Assembly: GCF_013618865.1 (NCBI RefSeq)
Contig: NZ_JABSOE010000001.1
Coordinates: 1 to 64,000 of the forward strand
Direction: 5' to 3'
Origin: Phocaeicola faecicola
GTDB taxonomy: Bacteria > Bacteroidota > Bacteroidia > Bacteroidales > Bacteroidaceae
Length of the DNA: 64,000 nucleotides
Notes under the pieces: generated by a model
Told to the model about the DNA's origin: nothing
Databases searched by the model: none
Seen by the model: only the letters and a program-made list of their open reading frames with translations
Shown: one piece after another, positions 54,801-63,382 of the stretch
Position numbering within the stretch: the first letter of the stretch is position 1
Layout: every line of letters starts with the position of its first letter
Position numbers and translations under genes: made by a program

Positions 54801-54905
54801 ACTGCCGGTCGCTACATCGAAGTATCCGGCAAAGACGATTTCCTGTGCCTTGCCCGATGTCACGGTCAGTAACCAGAGAAGTCCTGTAAAAATGAGTTTT
54901 TTCAT
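51891..54905 (-). CDS. PL8-superfamily polysaccharide lyase, second type
   Basis: Predicted exported lyase. I start at MKKLIFTGLLWLLTVTSGKAQ (1004 residues); an ATG three codons upstream is also possible. After an N-terminal beta domain (about 22-125) comes an (alpha/alpha) toroid with the segment SGFHPDGTVSHHIGHGTDAAM, where a His-rich motif sits in the position of the PL8 catalytic histidine. A large C-terminal super-sandwich follows (from about 590: NMDWHALPGLTEEW, GMGIYHH). It is clearly unlike the 968-residue enzyme and may belong to a newer PL8-related family such as PL33 or PL37, which I cannot settle. The sulfatase gene lies 313 nt upstream on the same strand, separated by a terminator. 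Confidence 0.72.
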   Translation of the reverse strand: MKKLIFTGLLWLLTVTSGKAQEIVFAGYFDVATGSPENTEVTGRIHLESNKEAPSRKIPAGYRFEILRQDDRPLFRVETQFDACGRIMGVFRVDEGENTGLQEKTCRMEVALKSGSRTLQTFPVAIHITRQTLWELCYERYLPMALSQGRLYGSKRLSDEKVARLIRQVTAGNGRFQGFSCYRPLPLKFQYTPKQKNPSLKPLDDEWIQVCNLIGGMGRAYCLSKVYGTEGDPQAREALKEALYQALLAYTSCVPIEGDDVLINGQPIGKYTGDGISLLHNYGLMNYSTTTHQWKLSDPLVVPALALMPDILEGIRQNDSTSLRLHQSLIRYFQLFTSITEKRREIDNPEQRWGNLTDTLYSAGAWADANLGHRSRTLLALPLIWGDYNRPVTYVPYWYSSFYHNPPFKGFSFSPGWSPHGVMADVSRWMTKFGIPAHRYGQSGFHPDGTVSHHIGHGTDAAMVAYGFEWLTDCSHGFRYFKDTDFRIDSPYYQFQLDRLLEVYPFFFYKGQMDFLVAGRSYLSDLKKFVSKTYLQAVKALEAAQSRDTRLENLDKLKAVAKEISKNRFECSGTRAYWVNEFLIHRRGAQEKPFYASLKLKSERTVGIEDFSKVRKSWHGGYGILQLKVRGDEYDQQVLSNMDWHALPGLTEEWRNDPLPAEGGSQASLPGANKVAGVLADGTYGMGIYHHLPQETYSSATALKSYYFLEDRILALGSHIQRLREGQGQAIHTFIDQSEFRDTLTWYADGRLHQAVPGESVAVGIHTTKPCWIHTGEKGYIVLPSHRIRLQIRTGKEIHVTDREIADGTPNFIVALEHGIHPGKEDLDDRYAYLEIPNVSAAEMPQRLREVLQDLEYRCASDSIHGVFSRKEQIRQYAFFAPGSLRIGGTEIRSEAPAMVMLKEDEAQWTLSVGNPAPDGERQTLRFWSSTRLPAGNYAYTPQGVNRVKGECIRISDYGTGSEVTVELPDSRDASQYHYQSELYAASPLVIRIPKTSGSVEHRK

Positions 54906-55218
54906 GTGTGTCATCAACTTATCTATTCAATCGGATTTGTCTTTGTGAGTGATGGGTGTTCTTTACGTTACGGAAAGGAAAATCTTTCTTTATGGATCAC
55001 ATCCTTTCTCGTTTTGCGTGCGGCAAAACCTCGCGGCCTTTTGGAAAAAGCTGGCGAGGTTTTCAGTAAAACATCGCCAGCTTTTGCTTCAAATTCCTTT
55101 ATGCATTTTCCTACAGAGCTAATTGTGCGGCACTTCCTCTGCTTGTCTTCCGAAAAAAGAGTCTGTCGGGAGGCAGACAGAGGAAGGAGCCGGAGACTCC
55201 CGGGAGAAATTCCGGAAA
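54906..55218 (-). other. Gap between sulfatase and lyase genes
   Basis: This 313-nt stretch contains the strong hairpin at 55046-55085 and, between it and the lyase start, room for a promoter. I see no clear TAnnTTTG box on the minus strand and no gene. Confidence 0.4.
55046..55085 (-). terminator. Terminator after the sulfatase gene
   Basis: A perfect 12-bp outer stem (AAAAGCTGGCGA with TCGCCAGCTTTT) contains an inner 5-bp stem (GTTTT/AAAAC) and a 4-nt loop. On the minus strand it ends in a T-run, so the sulfatase and lyase are probably separate transcripts. Confidence 0.7.
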
Positions 55219-57171
55219 TCAGTTGTTGGGCAGCGGCACCATCGGACGGCGTCCGTGGTTCAGCTTCAGTCCCTCTTTATAGGCTTCCGGTCCGTGGAGG
55301 TCCTTGATTTTCATTTCCCCGAGGTTGACCAGGATGCCTCTGGCCATCAGTCCGGCATCTTCATTGGCCAGACGCGGCAGAGTTTCAGCAGCCTTTTTCA
55401 ATTCCGGAAGGAAAGGACGGATAAACGACTGCATGGACTTGTCGAGCGACAGGCATTCGAGAGCCGAATAGCCGATTTTCCGGTGCTCTTCCTTTACCGG
55501 GGTGACGAGGCGTGCCACACCTTCGGGGGCATGTCCCAGGTAAGCCACCGCATAGGCAGCTTCGGCAGCCACATAGGGGTCGGCATCGTGGAGCAGGGCC
55601 AGCAAGGCATCCGGACATGTTTTCAGCTGACCGCTTCTTCCCAGTTGTGCATAACCGGCGGCTCCCCAGAATCTCATGTCAGTATATGAACTTGTGATGG
55701 CTTTCCGGAACAGGGCCTCGTCCTTGAGGGTAGCCGTACCGGCGGTTTCGGCCACTGCATACAGGTCTTCCATCGGGTATTTCTCCTTGCGCACGGTTTC
55801 ATAAAGGATGTGTCCGGTACGGGAAGTAGGCAGGAAGAATCCCAGGTCGAGGGTTGCGCGGATGTGTCCGGCGAGTGCCTCCCTCATTTCTTTCAGGATG
55901 GCGGCATGGTCGGCCGAGGCAGACAGGTCGTGGATTTCCCCCGGATCGTTCTGCAGGTCGAACAGCATTTCGGCCGGATGCGCATCGAAGGTCAGTGCCC
56001 ATTCGGGATGAGTATTGTGTCCTCCCAGTACCAGTTCATCCCAGGCCTTGTTCGAAGGCATTCCCCACTGGTAGTAATTGCGCAGGGCAAACTGGCGGTA
56101 AGGAAGGTAACTGCGGATGTATTTGTAGCGTCCGTTGCTGACGGCACGTACCGGCATGAAGTGGTGCAGCTGGTTGGCCGCGATGGCAAAGTTGTACTCC
56201 CGTTTCCGGTTGTCGGCATATTTTCCGAACAGCGCCTTTCCCTGCATCTGCCGGGTCGGTTTGACTCCCGCCAGACTCAATACCGTAGGTCCCAGGTCGG
56301 TGAAGTTCACCAGGTCGCCGACCTTTCCTTGCAGGTCTCCTGCCAGGTGCTTCCACTTGGGAGGGAAGTACACAATCAGAGGCACTCTCAGTCCACTTTC
56401 GTACAGATAGCCCTTGCCGCGCGGAATACAGCCACCGTGGTCGCTGAAGAAGAAAATGATGGTATTCTCATCCAGTCCCTTTTCCTTCAGGTCTGTCAGG
56501 AAGAATCCGAGCCACTGGTCGACGTCCTGCACGGCTTCCAGATGTCCGGCATAGTCGGAACGTACCTCCGGCAGGTCGGGCACGTAGCTCGGCAAGGTGA
56601 GCTGCTGAGGATAGATGCCTTCCTGCGTATAGTCGCGGCGGCCGTCGGTGTGGAAGGTCCGGATGCGGCCCATGTGCGAAGTCACTGTATTGAAGACGGC
56701 AAAGAAAGGCTGGTCCTTTCCCCGCTTCGGACTGTTGTAGCTGGCTTTCTTGTTGCACTCGTCCCAGCAGCTTTTGTTGTTGGTCGTCGAATTATAATGC
56801 GTCTTGCTGTTGTTGGTACAGTAATAACCTGCCTCGCGCAACCGTTGCGGGAAGAAGATATCCGCCGGAGTATCATAAGGTACGGGGTGCACGTCCATTC
56901 CCCAGGTCGTGGCATAGCATCCGGTAATCAGTGACGAACGGGCCGGAGAACTCTGGGGAGCGACCGACCAGGCATTGGTAAACTGTATGCCTTGTGCCGC
57001 GAGGCTGTCGGCATGAGGAGTATGTACGTCGGGGTTACCGTAACAGCCGAATTCGGCGGCACTGGTATCCTCGAATGTCAGCCAGAGGATATTGGGACGT
57101 TCCTGGGCGGCTGCCTGATTCCCGAAAGCTGCACAACCGGCAGCGCATACGAGTAAAGATAGGTTTTTCAT
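55219..57171 (-). CDS. Ser-type S1 sulfatase with HEAT-like C-terminus
   Basis: Predicted to remove sulfate esters from the polysaccharide or its fragments. The 650-residue protein has a signal peptide (about 1-22), metal-site start NILWLTFEDTSA (D35) and motif S74-S-P-A-R78, the S-x-P-x-R signature. Ser74 would be oxidised to formylglycine by the anaerobic maturase, not encoded here. FFFSDHGGCIPRGKGYLYESGLRVPLIVY gives further active-site residues. After the sulfatase fold, residues about 490-635 form HEAT-like repeats (RFWGAAGYAQLG, ALLALLHDADPYVAAEAAYAVAYLG), which most sulfatases lack. Divergent from the 635-residue enzyme gene. Which sulfate position it cleaves is unknown. Confidence 0.9.
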   Translation of the reverse strand: MKNLSLLVCAAGCAAFGNQAAAQERPNILWLTFEDTSAAEFGCYGNPDVHTPHADSLAAQGIQFTNAWSVAPQSSPARSSLITGCYATTWGMDVHPVPYDTPADIFFPQRLREAGYYCTNNSKTHYNSTTNNKSCWDECNKKASYNSPKRGKDQPFFAVFNTVTSHMGRIRTFHTDGRRDYTQEGIYPQQLTLPSYVPDLPEVRSDYAGHLEAVQDVDQWLGFFLTDLKEKGLDENTIIFFFSDHGGCIPRGKGYLYESGLRVPLIVYFPPKWKHLAGDLQGKVGDLVNFTDLGPTVLSLAGVKPTRQMQGKALFGKYADNRKREYNFAIAANQLHHFMPVRAVSNGRYKYIRSYLPYRQFALRNYYQWGMPSNKAWDELVLGGHNTHPEWALTFDAHPAEMLFDLQNDPGEIHDLSASADHAAILKEMREALAGHIRATLDLGFFLPTSRTGHILYETVRKEKYPMEDLYAVAETAGTATLKDEALFRKAITSSYTDMRFWGAAGYAQLGRSGQLKTCPDALLALLHDADPYVAAEAAYAVAYLGHAPEGVARLVTPVKEEHRKIGYSALECLSLDKSMQSFIRPFLPELKKAAETLPRLANEDAGLMARGILVNLGEMKIKDLHGPEAYKEGLKLNHGRRPMVPLPNN

Positions 57172-57283
57172 ATCGCAAAAGTTTTGTATGTTTTTCAGTT
57201 CCCAAATGTAGCCAGCCCGTTTGTATTTGCGTTGCTGGTATGTGTAAAAGAATGGTGTTCTTGTTGAGTATCCGGCGATTGTA

Positions 57284-57291
57284 CAAAAGTA
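57284..57291 (-). promoter_or_regulatory. -7 box for the sulfatase
   Basis: On the minus strand TACTTTTG fits TAnnTTTG, about 110 nt before the sulfatase start. It faces the plus-strand box at 57380, so the two genes share a 231-nt divergent control region. Confidence 0.45.
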
Positions 57292-57379
57292 ATAGGATTT
57301 TCAACAAAAATGAGATAGGGGTTCTACAGAATGGAATCTTTTTTACAAGACTTTAAAATCGTGGCCGGGCGGAATCTTT

Positions 57380-57387
57380 TATTTTTG
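57380..57387 (+). promoter_or_regulatory. -7 box for the 635-residue enzyme gene
   Basis: TATTTTTG fits TAnnTTTG, 15 nt before the first possible start codon. Confidence 0.5.
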
Positions 57388-57402
57388 TGAGAAGTAATAT
57401 TA

Positions 57403-59310
57403 ATGGAAAAACACATGAAACGGATTGCTTTTATCTTCTTATTTTTTTGCCTGATTTCGGGAGGATATGTATCGGCTGCGGAACGCAATGACGCGGGTAC
57501 TGAATTGCAGGATGAGTCTTTTGCACTTTTGCAGGAGTGGATGGACCGCCTGCTGGATTTCCAGTGTGAGAACGTACATCCGGCACTCGACGGGGGACTG
57601 CTGTGTCCGGCCTGTGCCCGCATGCACGGACGCATCGGGGATGCGGTGCTGCCGCTGATGTACCTGGCCGACCGCACTGGGGACGAGAAATACCTGTCGG
57701 GAGCCAAGAGACTGATGGGGTGGATGGAAAACGTGCACCGTCCGGACGGTTCCTGGATGAACGATGTCAATGTATCCGACTGGAACGGTACGACGGTATT
57801 TGCAGCCATTGCACTCTATGAGGCCCTCCATTACCACGGACATCTGCTGGATGAGGCTACCCGCCGCGCCTGGGAGGAGGATTTGCGGAATGCCGGTCAT
57901 TTTATGATGAAGAATCCGTTTATCTACAGCCGCAAGCGTGAGGGAATGCGCAATATGAATGTCAATTATTCGGCTTCTGCCACGTATGCGTTATATGCCA
58001 TCGGTACCTACTGTCAGGTGCCCGAGTTCTGTGAGAAAGCCCGGGAAATCGCCGCCGATGTCAAGGCTTATTTTACCCGCCCGAATGCTTTCCTGTTTGG
58101 GGAAGGTCCCAATATCTGGTCGGCTACGGCCCACGGCTGCTATCCGGTCGATTTGTTATATAATGTAGAGGAGTCATTGCCCAACCTGGCTTATTATGCA
58201 CGGATGGCCGGTGACGAAGATATGCTGAACCTGGTGGAGAAGTCGATGAGGACGCATCTGGAGTTCATGCTTCCCGACGGTGCATGGGACAACAGCTGGG
58301 GTACCCGCAGTTTTAAATGGACATATTGGGGCGGAAGGACCAGTGACGGTTTTATGGGAGGATATTATGCCCTGGCTGCCCGGAATCCGGAGTTTGCGGA
58401 AGCGATAGCCCGTAACCTGGAGGTGTTGAAATCGGCTACGGCCGACGGCTTGCTTTACGGGGGCATGCATTACCGGGCTACCGGCATGTGGCCGTGTATC
58501 CACCATACTTTCGGACATGCCAAGGCCCTGGCTTCCTTCCTGGAGCAGGAAGCAGTGGAATTGCCTGAAAAGGCCTTGCCCCGCGATGCGGCCTATGGAA
58601 TGCGCTTCTTTGAGGAAATCCGTACTTGGCTGCTGGCTTGTGGCGACTGGAGGGGTACGCTGACCGGTTATGACTCGGAATATAAGGTAAAGGGTACGCA
58701 TCCGATGGGAGGGGTATTGTCGATGTTGTGGAACCGGAAGACCGGACCGGTGTTTGCCAGTACCATGAATACCTACCGGATGATTGAATCTCCGAACATG
58801 CAGTTGCACAACCGGAAATACCTGACCAACGGTTCTCCGCGCGTCGAATGGATGAAGGAAGGAAAGGCATATACCAACCTGGACGACCTGGAGGCGGAGA
58901 TTACCTGTGTGGAGAAGGATGGAGTTTACATCTTTGACGTGAAATGCCATCTGGTGGATGCCGAGCAGCATTCTCCTTTAGAAACCTCTGTCGCGGTCAG
59001 TCTGCATTATGAATTCTCAGACTCGGAAATTGTGATAGAGGCAGCTGGTTTGCCTGCCGAAGCCAGTCTGATATTGCCGGTGATTGCTTCTCCACAGGAG
59101 AAAGTGGTATTTTCTCCTCAGCAGATGACCGTTGAAAAGGAAAAAGGACGCTTGTCCGTGTTGTGTCAGGAAGGAGCAATGAGTCTGCTGCCGGCCGATG
59201 CCGACGGACGGGTCATCAATCCGGTGCCGGGATTTGCGTTTGTGCCGGTACAGGTAAAAAATAATGAAGGGCATCCGCAAAAGGTCCGTGTGAAAATCAA
59301 GGCGGACTGA
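57403..59310 (+). CDS. Unassigned exported (alpha/alpha)-barrel enzyme
   Basis: A 635-residue protein; the ATG at 57415 (MKRIAFIFLFF) is an equally good start and gives a cleaner signal peptide. Residues about 30-420 are helical hairpins of an (alpha/alpha) toroid with blocks DGGLLCPACARMHGRIGDAV, WMNDVNVSDWNGTTVF, FKWTYWGGRTSDGF and GMHYRATGMWPCIHHTFGHAKAL. Residues about 430-635 form a beta-sandwich. This architecture is shared by polysaccharide lyases and uronyl hydrolases (for example GH88, GH105, GH154), and I cannot choose. The invariant-looking Asp, His and Tyr in those blocks are candidates for catalysis. It is flanked by the sulfatase and the second HTCS. Confidence 0.65.
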   Translation: MEKHMKRIAFIFLFFCLISGGYVSAAERNDAGTELQDESFALLQEWMDRLLDFQCENVHPALDGGLLCPACARMHGRIGDAVLPLMYLADRTGDEKYLSGAKRLMGWMENVHRPDGSWMNDVNVSDWNGTTVFAAIALYEALHYHGHLLDEATRRAWEEDLRNAGHFMMKNPFIYSRKREGMRNMNVNYSASATYALYAIGTYCQVPEFCEKAREIAADVKAYFTRPNAFLFGEGPNIWSATAHGCYPVDLLYNVEESLPNLAYYARMAGDEDMLNLVEKSMRTHLEFMLPDGAWDNSWGTRSFKWTYWGGRTSDGFMGGYYALAARNPEFAEAIARNLEVLKSATADGLLYGGMHYRATGMWPCIHHTFGHAKALASFLEQEAVELPEKALPRDAAYGMRFFEEIRTWLLACGDWRGTLTGYDSEYKVKGTHPMGGVLSMLWNRKTGPVFASTMNTYRMIESPNMQLHNRKYLTNGSPRVEWMKEGKAYTNLDDLEAEITCVEKDGVYIFDVKCHLVDAEQHSPLETSVAVSLHYEFSDSEIVIEAAGLPAEASLILPVIASPQEKVVFSPQQMTVEKEKGRLSVLCQEGAMSLLPADADGRVINPVPGFAFVPVQVKNNEGHPQKVRVKIKAD

Positions 59311-59321
59311 TGTTTTTTTGA

Positions 59322-59329
59322 TAAATTTG
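59322..59329 (+). promoter_or_regulatory. -7 box of the right HTCS gene
   Basis: TAAATTTG fits TAnnTTTG, 21 nt before the start codon. The short leader and the 40-nt gap to the previous gene leave little room for other control. Confidence 0.45.
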
Positions 59330-59350
59330 TGCATTTAGTTTGACCGGCTT

Positions 59351-62300
59351 ATGAAAACAAAATTCAATTGGATATTCATTACCCTGCTCTGTTGCCTTGC
59401 GTTCCGGACGGTTGCTGCCGAACGCAACGGACTTCGTTTTTATCATCTGGGGCAGGAAGACGGTCTGTCGCACAGTACGGTCTTTTCCATCAATCAGGAC
59501 AGAAAAGGCTATATGTGGTTTGCCACTTCCGATGGACTGAATAAATTCAATGGCTATAACTTTACGGTGTACCGTCATGCGTACGGCGACTCTACCAGTA
59601 TCGCCAGCAATACCTCGCGCTGCATTATGGTGGACGGTTCCGGAAGGATATGGGTGGGCACCAGCGAAGGCTTGTCGCTGTACGACAGTGACAAGGAGCG
59701 TTTTGTCAATTATTACATATCCCGTAAAGGAAAACATGTGGCAGTGGTGAACATTGTGCAGATGCAGCGGGGCAAACTGCTGCTGGGGACTCCCGAAGGG
59801 GTTTTTGTCTTCGATATTGCGCAGCGCCAGTTCCTCGACGACGTATTGCCGCAGGCCATGCAGGAACTGAAGAATGCGGCTATGGTGCGCCAGGCAGACC
59901 GTATTTATATCGGGGCTTCGCGAGGTCTGTATGAGTATGCGCCTCACGACAAGATGTTCAGGCAGCTGGCCGTGCTGGAGAGCAGTGAGAATGTACAGAC
60001 TGTATTCTGTCAGGAGATGGACCGTATCTGGGTGGCTACGGAAGGAGGCGGACTGTTCCTGTACAATAAGATTTCGAAGAAACTGAAGAATTATTACCTG
60101 GGAGACGAGAGCGGACTGAGGTCCAATTTTGTCCGTTCGCTTGCCCTCGATCCCGATGACCAGTTGTGGGTGGGAACATATAGCGGACTGTACATCTTCC
60201 GGGAGAATACCGGACAGTTTGACCTGCTGAGTGAGCAGTCGGAGAGTGAAGGTGACCTTTCCCAGAATTCGGTACGCTGTATCTTCAAGGATGCGCAGGG
60301 AGGCATGTGGCTCGGTACGTACTGGGGTGGGGTGAATTATTATCATCCGCTGTGCAACCGTTTCCGCCACATCAAGCACATTCCTTTCGTGAATTCATTG
60401 AGCGACAATGTGGTGAGTTGCATTGCCGAGGATGTCGACGGCAACCTGTGGATCGGTACCAGCGGAGGGGGACTGAATTTTTACGACCGGAAGAACAATC
60501 ATTTTCAGGTATATTCTCCCGAAGTGGGAGTCAAGGGAATTTCCTTCAAGGATATCAAGTGTATTTACATAGACGAGGCGCACGACAAACTTTATGTGGG
60601 GGCTCATGCCGGAGGAATGATGATACTCGATCGGAAGACGGGCAGACGGGAATACCTGAACATGAAGAACAAGGGGCTTCCGACCAATAATATTTATTCC
60701 ATCCTTCCGGACGGAAACGGGGGACTGTGGATTGCTGCCTTGGAATATCTGCTTCATTACGACATTACCCAAAAGTCTTTTTCCGTGGTGGAAAAAGGGG
60801 GTACGGGCGAGGGTACGCTGCGCAGGCGACTGCTCTTCCGCGATTCCAACAATACGCTCTGGATGGGAGGGGAACGCGGGGTAACGGCGTACAGGAGCAA
60901 TGGAAAGGCCTTGGAGAAGAAGTCGATGGAGGGAGTTCCTGTCCTGCTGAATCAGTCGTTTATCAGTTGTTTTTACGAATCGGCTTCCGGAAAACTCTGG
61001 ATCGGTACCAACAACGGTCTTTTCGGGGTGAAGAACAAGGAATATTTTCATTATACGACGAATGATGGATTGAGCAGCAACGTGATTTACGGTATTATGG
61101 AGGACGTGTTCGGACGGCTGTGGATCAGTACCAACCAGGGTCTGAGCTGCATGGACAGCAAGTCGGGCAGTTTCCGCAATTTTACCATGCAGGACGGACT
61201 GCAGAGCAATCAGTTCAATGCCGGTTCTTTCTGCCGCACGAGTTCGGGGGAAATGCTGTTCGGAGGCGTGAACGGAATCACTTCCTTCATCCCCGAGACA
61301 CTGGTGGACAATCCGTATGCTCCACAGCCCATCATCGACCGTCTGCAGGTCTTCAACAAAGAGATTCTTCCGGACGACGGAACCGGTATTCTTTCGGAGA
61401 GTATCGAGAAAACGGAGTCCATCACGCTGGATGCTTCCCAGAATTCGTTCTCGCTGTCGTTTGTCGTACCGAATTACATCGCGCGTACGCACAATACCTT
61501 CTCTTACAAGCTGGACGGATACGACAAGGACTGGTTTGAACTGGAGGACTCGCGTACGGTATCCTATGCCAACCTCCCGGCAGGGGTCTATGTCTTTTAT
61601 GTGAAGGCCGCCAACAACGATGGCAAGTGGAACGAAGAGTCGGCTTCGCTCCGGATTGAGATTCTGCCCGTGTGGTACCGCACCTGGTGGGCGACGACCT
61701 TGCTTGTCGTGGTGCTTGTCTTCCTGGCGACAGGGGCGTTCCGCTTCTTCTGGAGCCGCAAGAGCATGCAGGCTGCCATTCTGATGGAGCGGAAAGACCG
61801 GGAGAAGATGGAGGAGGTCAATCAGATGAAAATCCGTTTTTATGTCAATATCTCGCACGAACTCCGTACGCCACTGACACTGATTACGGCTCCGCTGCAG
61901 GACTTGCTGGACCATGTGCCCAATTACTGGGAGCGTGAGAAACTGACTTATATCCAGCGGAATACCAACCGGCTGCTGCACCTGGTCAACCAGCTGATGG
62001 ATTACCGGAGGGCGGAACTGGGAATCTTCAAGTTGCAGCTGACCCGCTCGAATGCGTATAAGCGGGTGCTGAACTGCTTCCTGAATTACGAGCATTGGGT
62101 GAAGAAGAAGGATATCGACTATAATATTTATACGGAACTGCAGGACAAGGATTTTCTGTTCGATGCGAACTACCTGGACCTGATTCTGAACAACCTGCTT
62201 TCGAATGCCGTGAAATATACCGAGGCGGGGGAGAGCATCACCGTCAAACTGTATGAAGAGGGTGAGTACCTGGTCTTGCAGGTAAGTGATACCGGTGTAG

Positions 62301-63382
62301 GTATTCCGAAGGACAAGCAGAAGAAAATTTTTGAGCGCTTCTATCAGGTAGACAGTGACCACCCGGGAAGCGGCATCGGACTTTCTCTGATTCAGCGCCT
62401 GGTAGAACTGCACCACGGTCGGATCGACCTGAAGAGTGAGGTGGGCAAGGGCTCGACTTTTACGGTGTATATTCCGCAGAACGAAAGTGCGTATACCCTG
62501 GAAGAACTTCAGAGCAATACGGGCAATTCCACGGAACAGGTGGCTTATTCTACGAATGCGAATGATGCTTACGTAGGGGAAACCATGGATACCGACTTGT
62601 CGGCGGATGCGGAGGACAGTGAAAAGAAAATCACGATACTGGTGGTAGAGGACAATGAGGAACTCCGGAATTACCTGGTGAGCGGACTGAGGGATCTGTT
62701 CAATGTGACGGTAGCCGGCAACGGACAGGAGGCTCTCGAACTGCTTAAGGACAAGGAGGTCGACCTGGTTGTCACGGACGTGATGATGCCGGTCATGGAC
62801 GGTATCAAGTTGTGCCGGCAACTGAAGCAGAACCTGCGTACCTGTCACATTCCGGTGTTCATGCTCTCGGCAAAGACCGATGTGAAGTATCAGCTGGAAG
62901 GACTGAAGGTAGGCGCCGATGATTACTTGCCGAAACCGTTCTCCATGTCTGTCCTGAGGACCAAGATACAGAATACCCTCCGTACCCGGAGCCGCGCCTT
63001 CGAACGGTATTCCAACTCCACGGAAGTGGAGCCGGAGAAAATTGCCATGAACAGCATGGACGAGGAACTGCTGAGAAAGGCCATCGAGGTGGTGGAGCGG
63101 AACATGGACAACGTGGAATTCTCTACGGAGCAGTTTGCCAGTGAGATGAACATGAGCCGTTCGAACCTGCACCTGAAACTGAAGGCGATTACCGGTAAGT
63201 CGGCTATCGAGTTTATTCATAAGATTCGTTTTAACAGGGCCTGCCAGTTGCTGAAGGAAGGCAAGTATTCCATTGCGGAAATCAGTTATATGGTAGGATA
63301 TAATACCCCGTCGTACTTTGCGGCCCGTTTCAAGAAATACATGGGCTGCCTGCCGACGGAATACATCAAGAAAGAGTCATGA
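59351..63382 (+). CDS. Hybrid two-component regulator (HTCS), right border of large PUL
   Basis: Second glycan-sensing regulator of the locus. The 1343-residue chain has the same plan as the protein at 30107: signal anchor (about 1-24), propeller-type sensor repeats (about 25-685), a Y_Y_Y domain (about 690-775), membrane helix (about 780-800), kinase with H836 (ISHELRTPLTL), ATPase domain (LLSNAVKYTEAG, GSGIGLSLIQ), receiver with D1143 (DVMMPVMDG) and an AraC-type domain ending GCLPTEYIKKES. The two are paralogues; receiver and DNA-binding parts are very close, the sensor parts less so. The stop codon overlaps the mutarotase start by ATGA. Its targets may be the nearby sulfatase, lyase and 635-residue genes. 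Confidence 0.95.
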   Translation: MKTKFNWIFITLLCCLAFRTVAAERNGLRFYHLGQEDGLSHSTVFSINQDRKGYMWFATSDGLNKFNGYNFTVYRHAYGDSTSIASNTSRCIMVDGSGRIWVGTSEGLSLYDSDKERFVNYYISRKGKHVAVVNIVQMQRGKLLLGTPEGVFVFDIAQRQFLDDVLPQAMQELKNAAMVRQADRIYIGASRGLYEYAPHDKMFRQLAVLESSENVQTVFCQEMDRIWVATEGGGLFLYNKISKKLKNYYLGDESGLRSNFVRSLALDPDDQLWVGTYSGLYIFRENTGQFDLLSEQSESEGDLSQNSVRCIFKDAQGGMWLGTYWGGVNYYHPLCNRFRHIKHIPFVNSLSDNVVSCIAEDVDGNLWIGTSGGGLNFYDRKNNHFQVYSPEVGVKGISFKDIKCIYIDEAHDKLYVGAHAGGMMILDRKTGRREYLNMKNKGLPTNNIYSILPDGNGGLWIAALEYLLHYDITQKSFSVVEKGGTGEGTLRRRLLFRDSNNTLWMGGERGVTAYRSNGKALEKKSMEGVPVLLNQSFISCFYESASGKLWIGTNNGLFGVKNKEYFHYTTNDGLSSNVIYGIMEDVFGRLWISTNQGLSCMDSKSGSFRNFTMQDGLQSNQFNAGSFCRTSSGEMLFGGVNGITSFIPETLVDNPYAPQPIIDRLQVFNKEILPDDGTGILSESIEKTESITLDASQNSFSLSFVVPNYIARTHNTFSYKLDGYDKDWFELEDSRTVSYANLPAGVYVFYVKAANNDGKWNEESASLRIEILPVWYRTWWATTLLVVVLVFLATGAFRFFWSRKSMQAAILMERKDREKMEEVNQMKIRFYVNISHELRTPLTLITAPLQDLLDHVPNYWEREKLTYIQRNTNRLLHLVNQLMDYRRAELGIFKLQLTRSNAYKRVLNCFLNYEHWVKKKDIDYNIYTELQDKDFLFDANYLDLILNNLLSNAVKYTEAGESITVKLYEEGEYLVLQVSDTGVGIPKDKQKKIFERFYQVDSDHPGSGIGLSLIQRLVELHHGRIDLKSEVGKGSTFTVYIPQNESAYTLEELQSNTGNSTEQVAYSTNANDAYVGETMDTDLSADAEDSEKKITILVVEDNEELRNYLVSGLRDLFNVTVAGNGQEALELLKDKEVDLVVTDVMMPVMDGIKLCRQLKQNLRTCHIPVFMLSAKTDVKYQLEGLKVGADDYLPKPFSMSVLRTKIQNTLRTRSRAFERYSNSTEVEPEKIAMNSMDEELLRKAIEVVERNMDNVEFSTEQFASEMNMSRSNLHLKLKAITGKSAIEFIHKIRFNRACQLLKEGKYSIAEISYMVGYNTPSYFAARFKKYMGCLPTEYIKKES

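Noticed and set aside
60395-63220. 941-codon open frame on the minus strand inside the right HTCS gene
   Set aside because: It is the antisense shadow of a clear HTCS gene; composition is His/Gln/Arg-rich without domains. Similar shadows at 49770-51371, 43928-45316, 47767-49053, 21159-22718 and 25598-26929 were rejected for the same reason.
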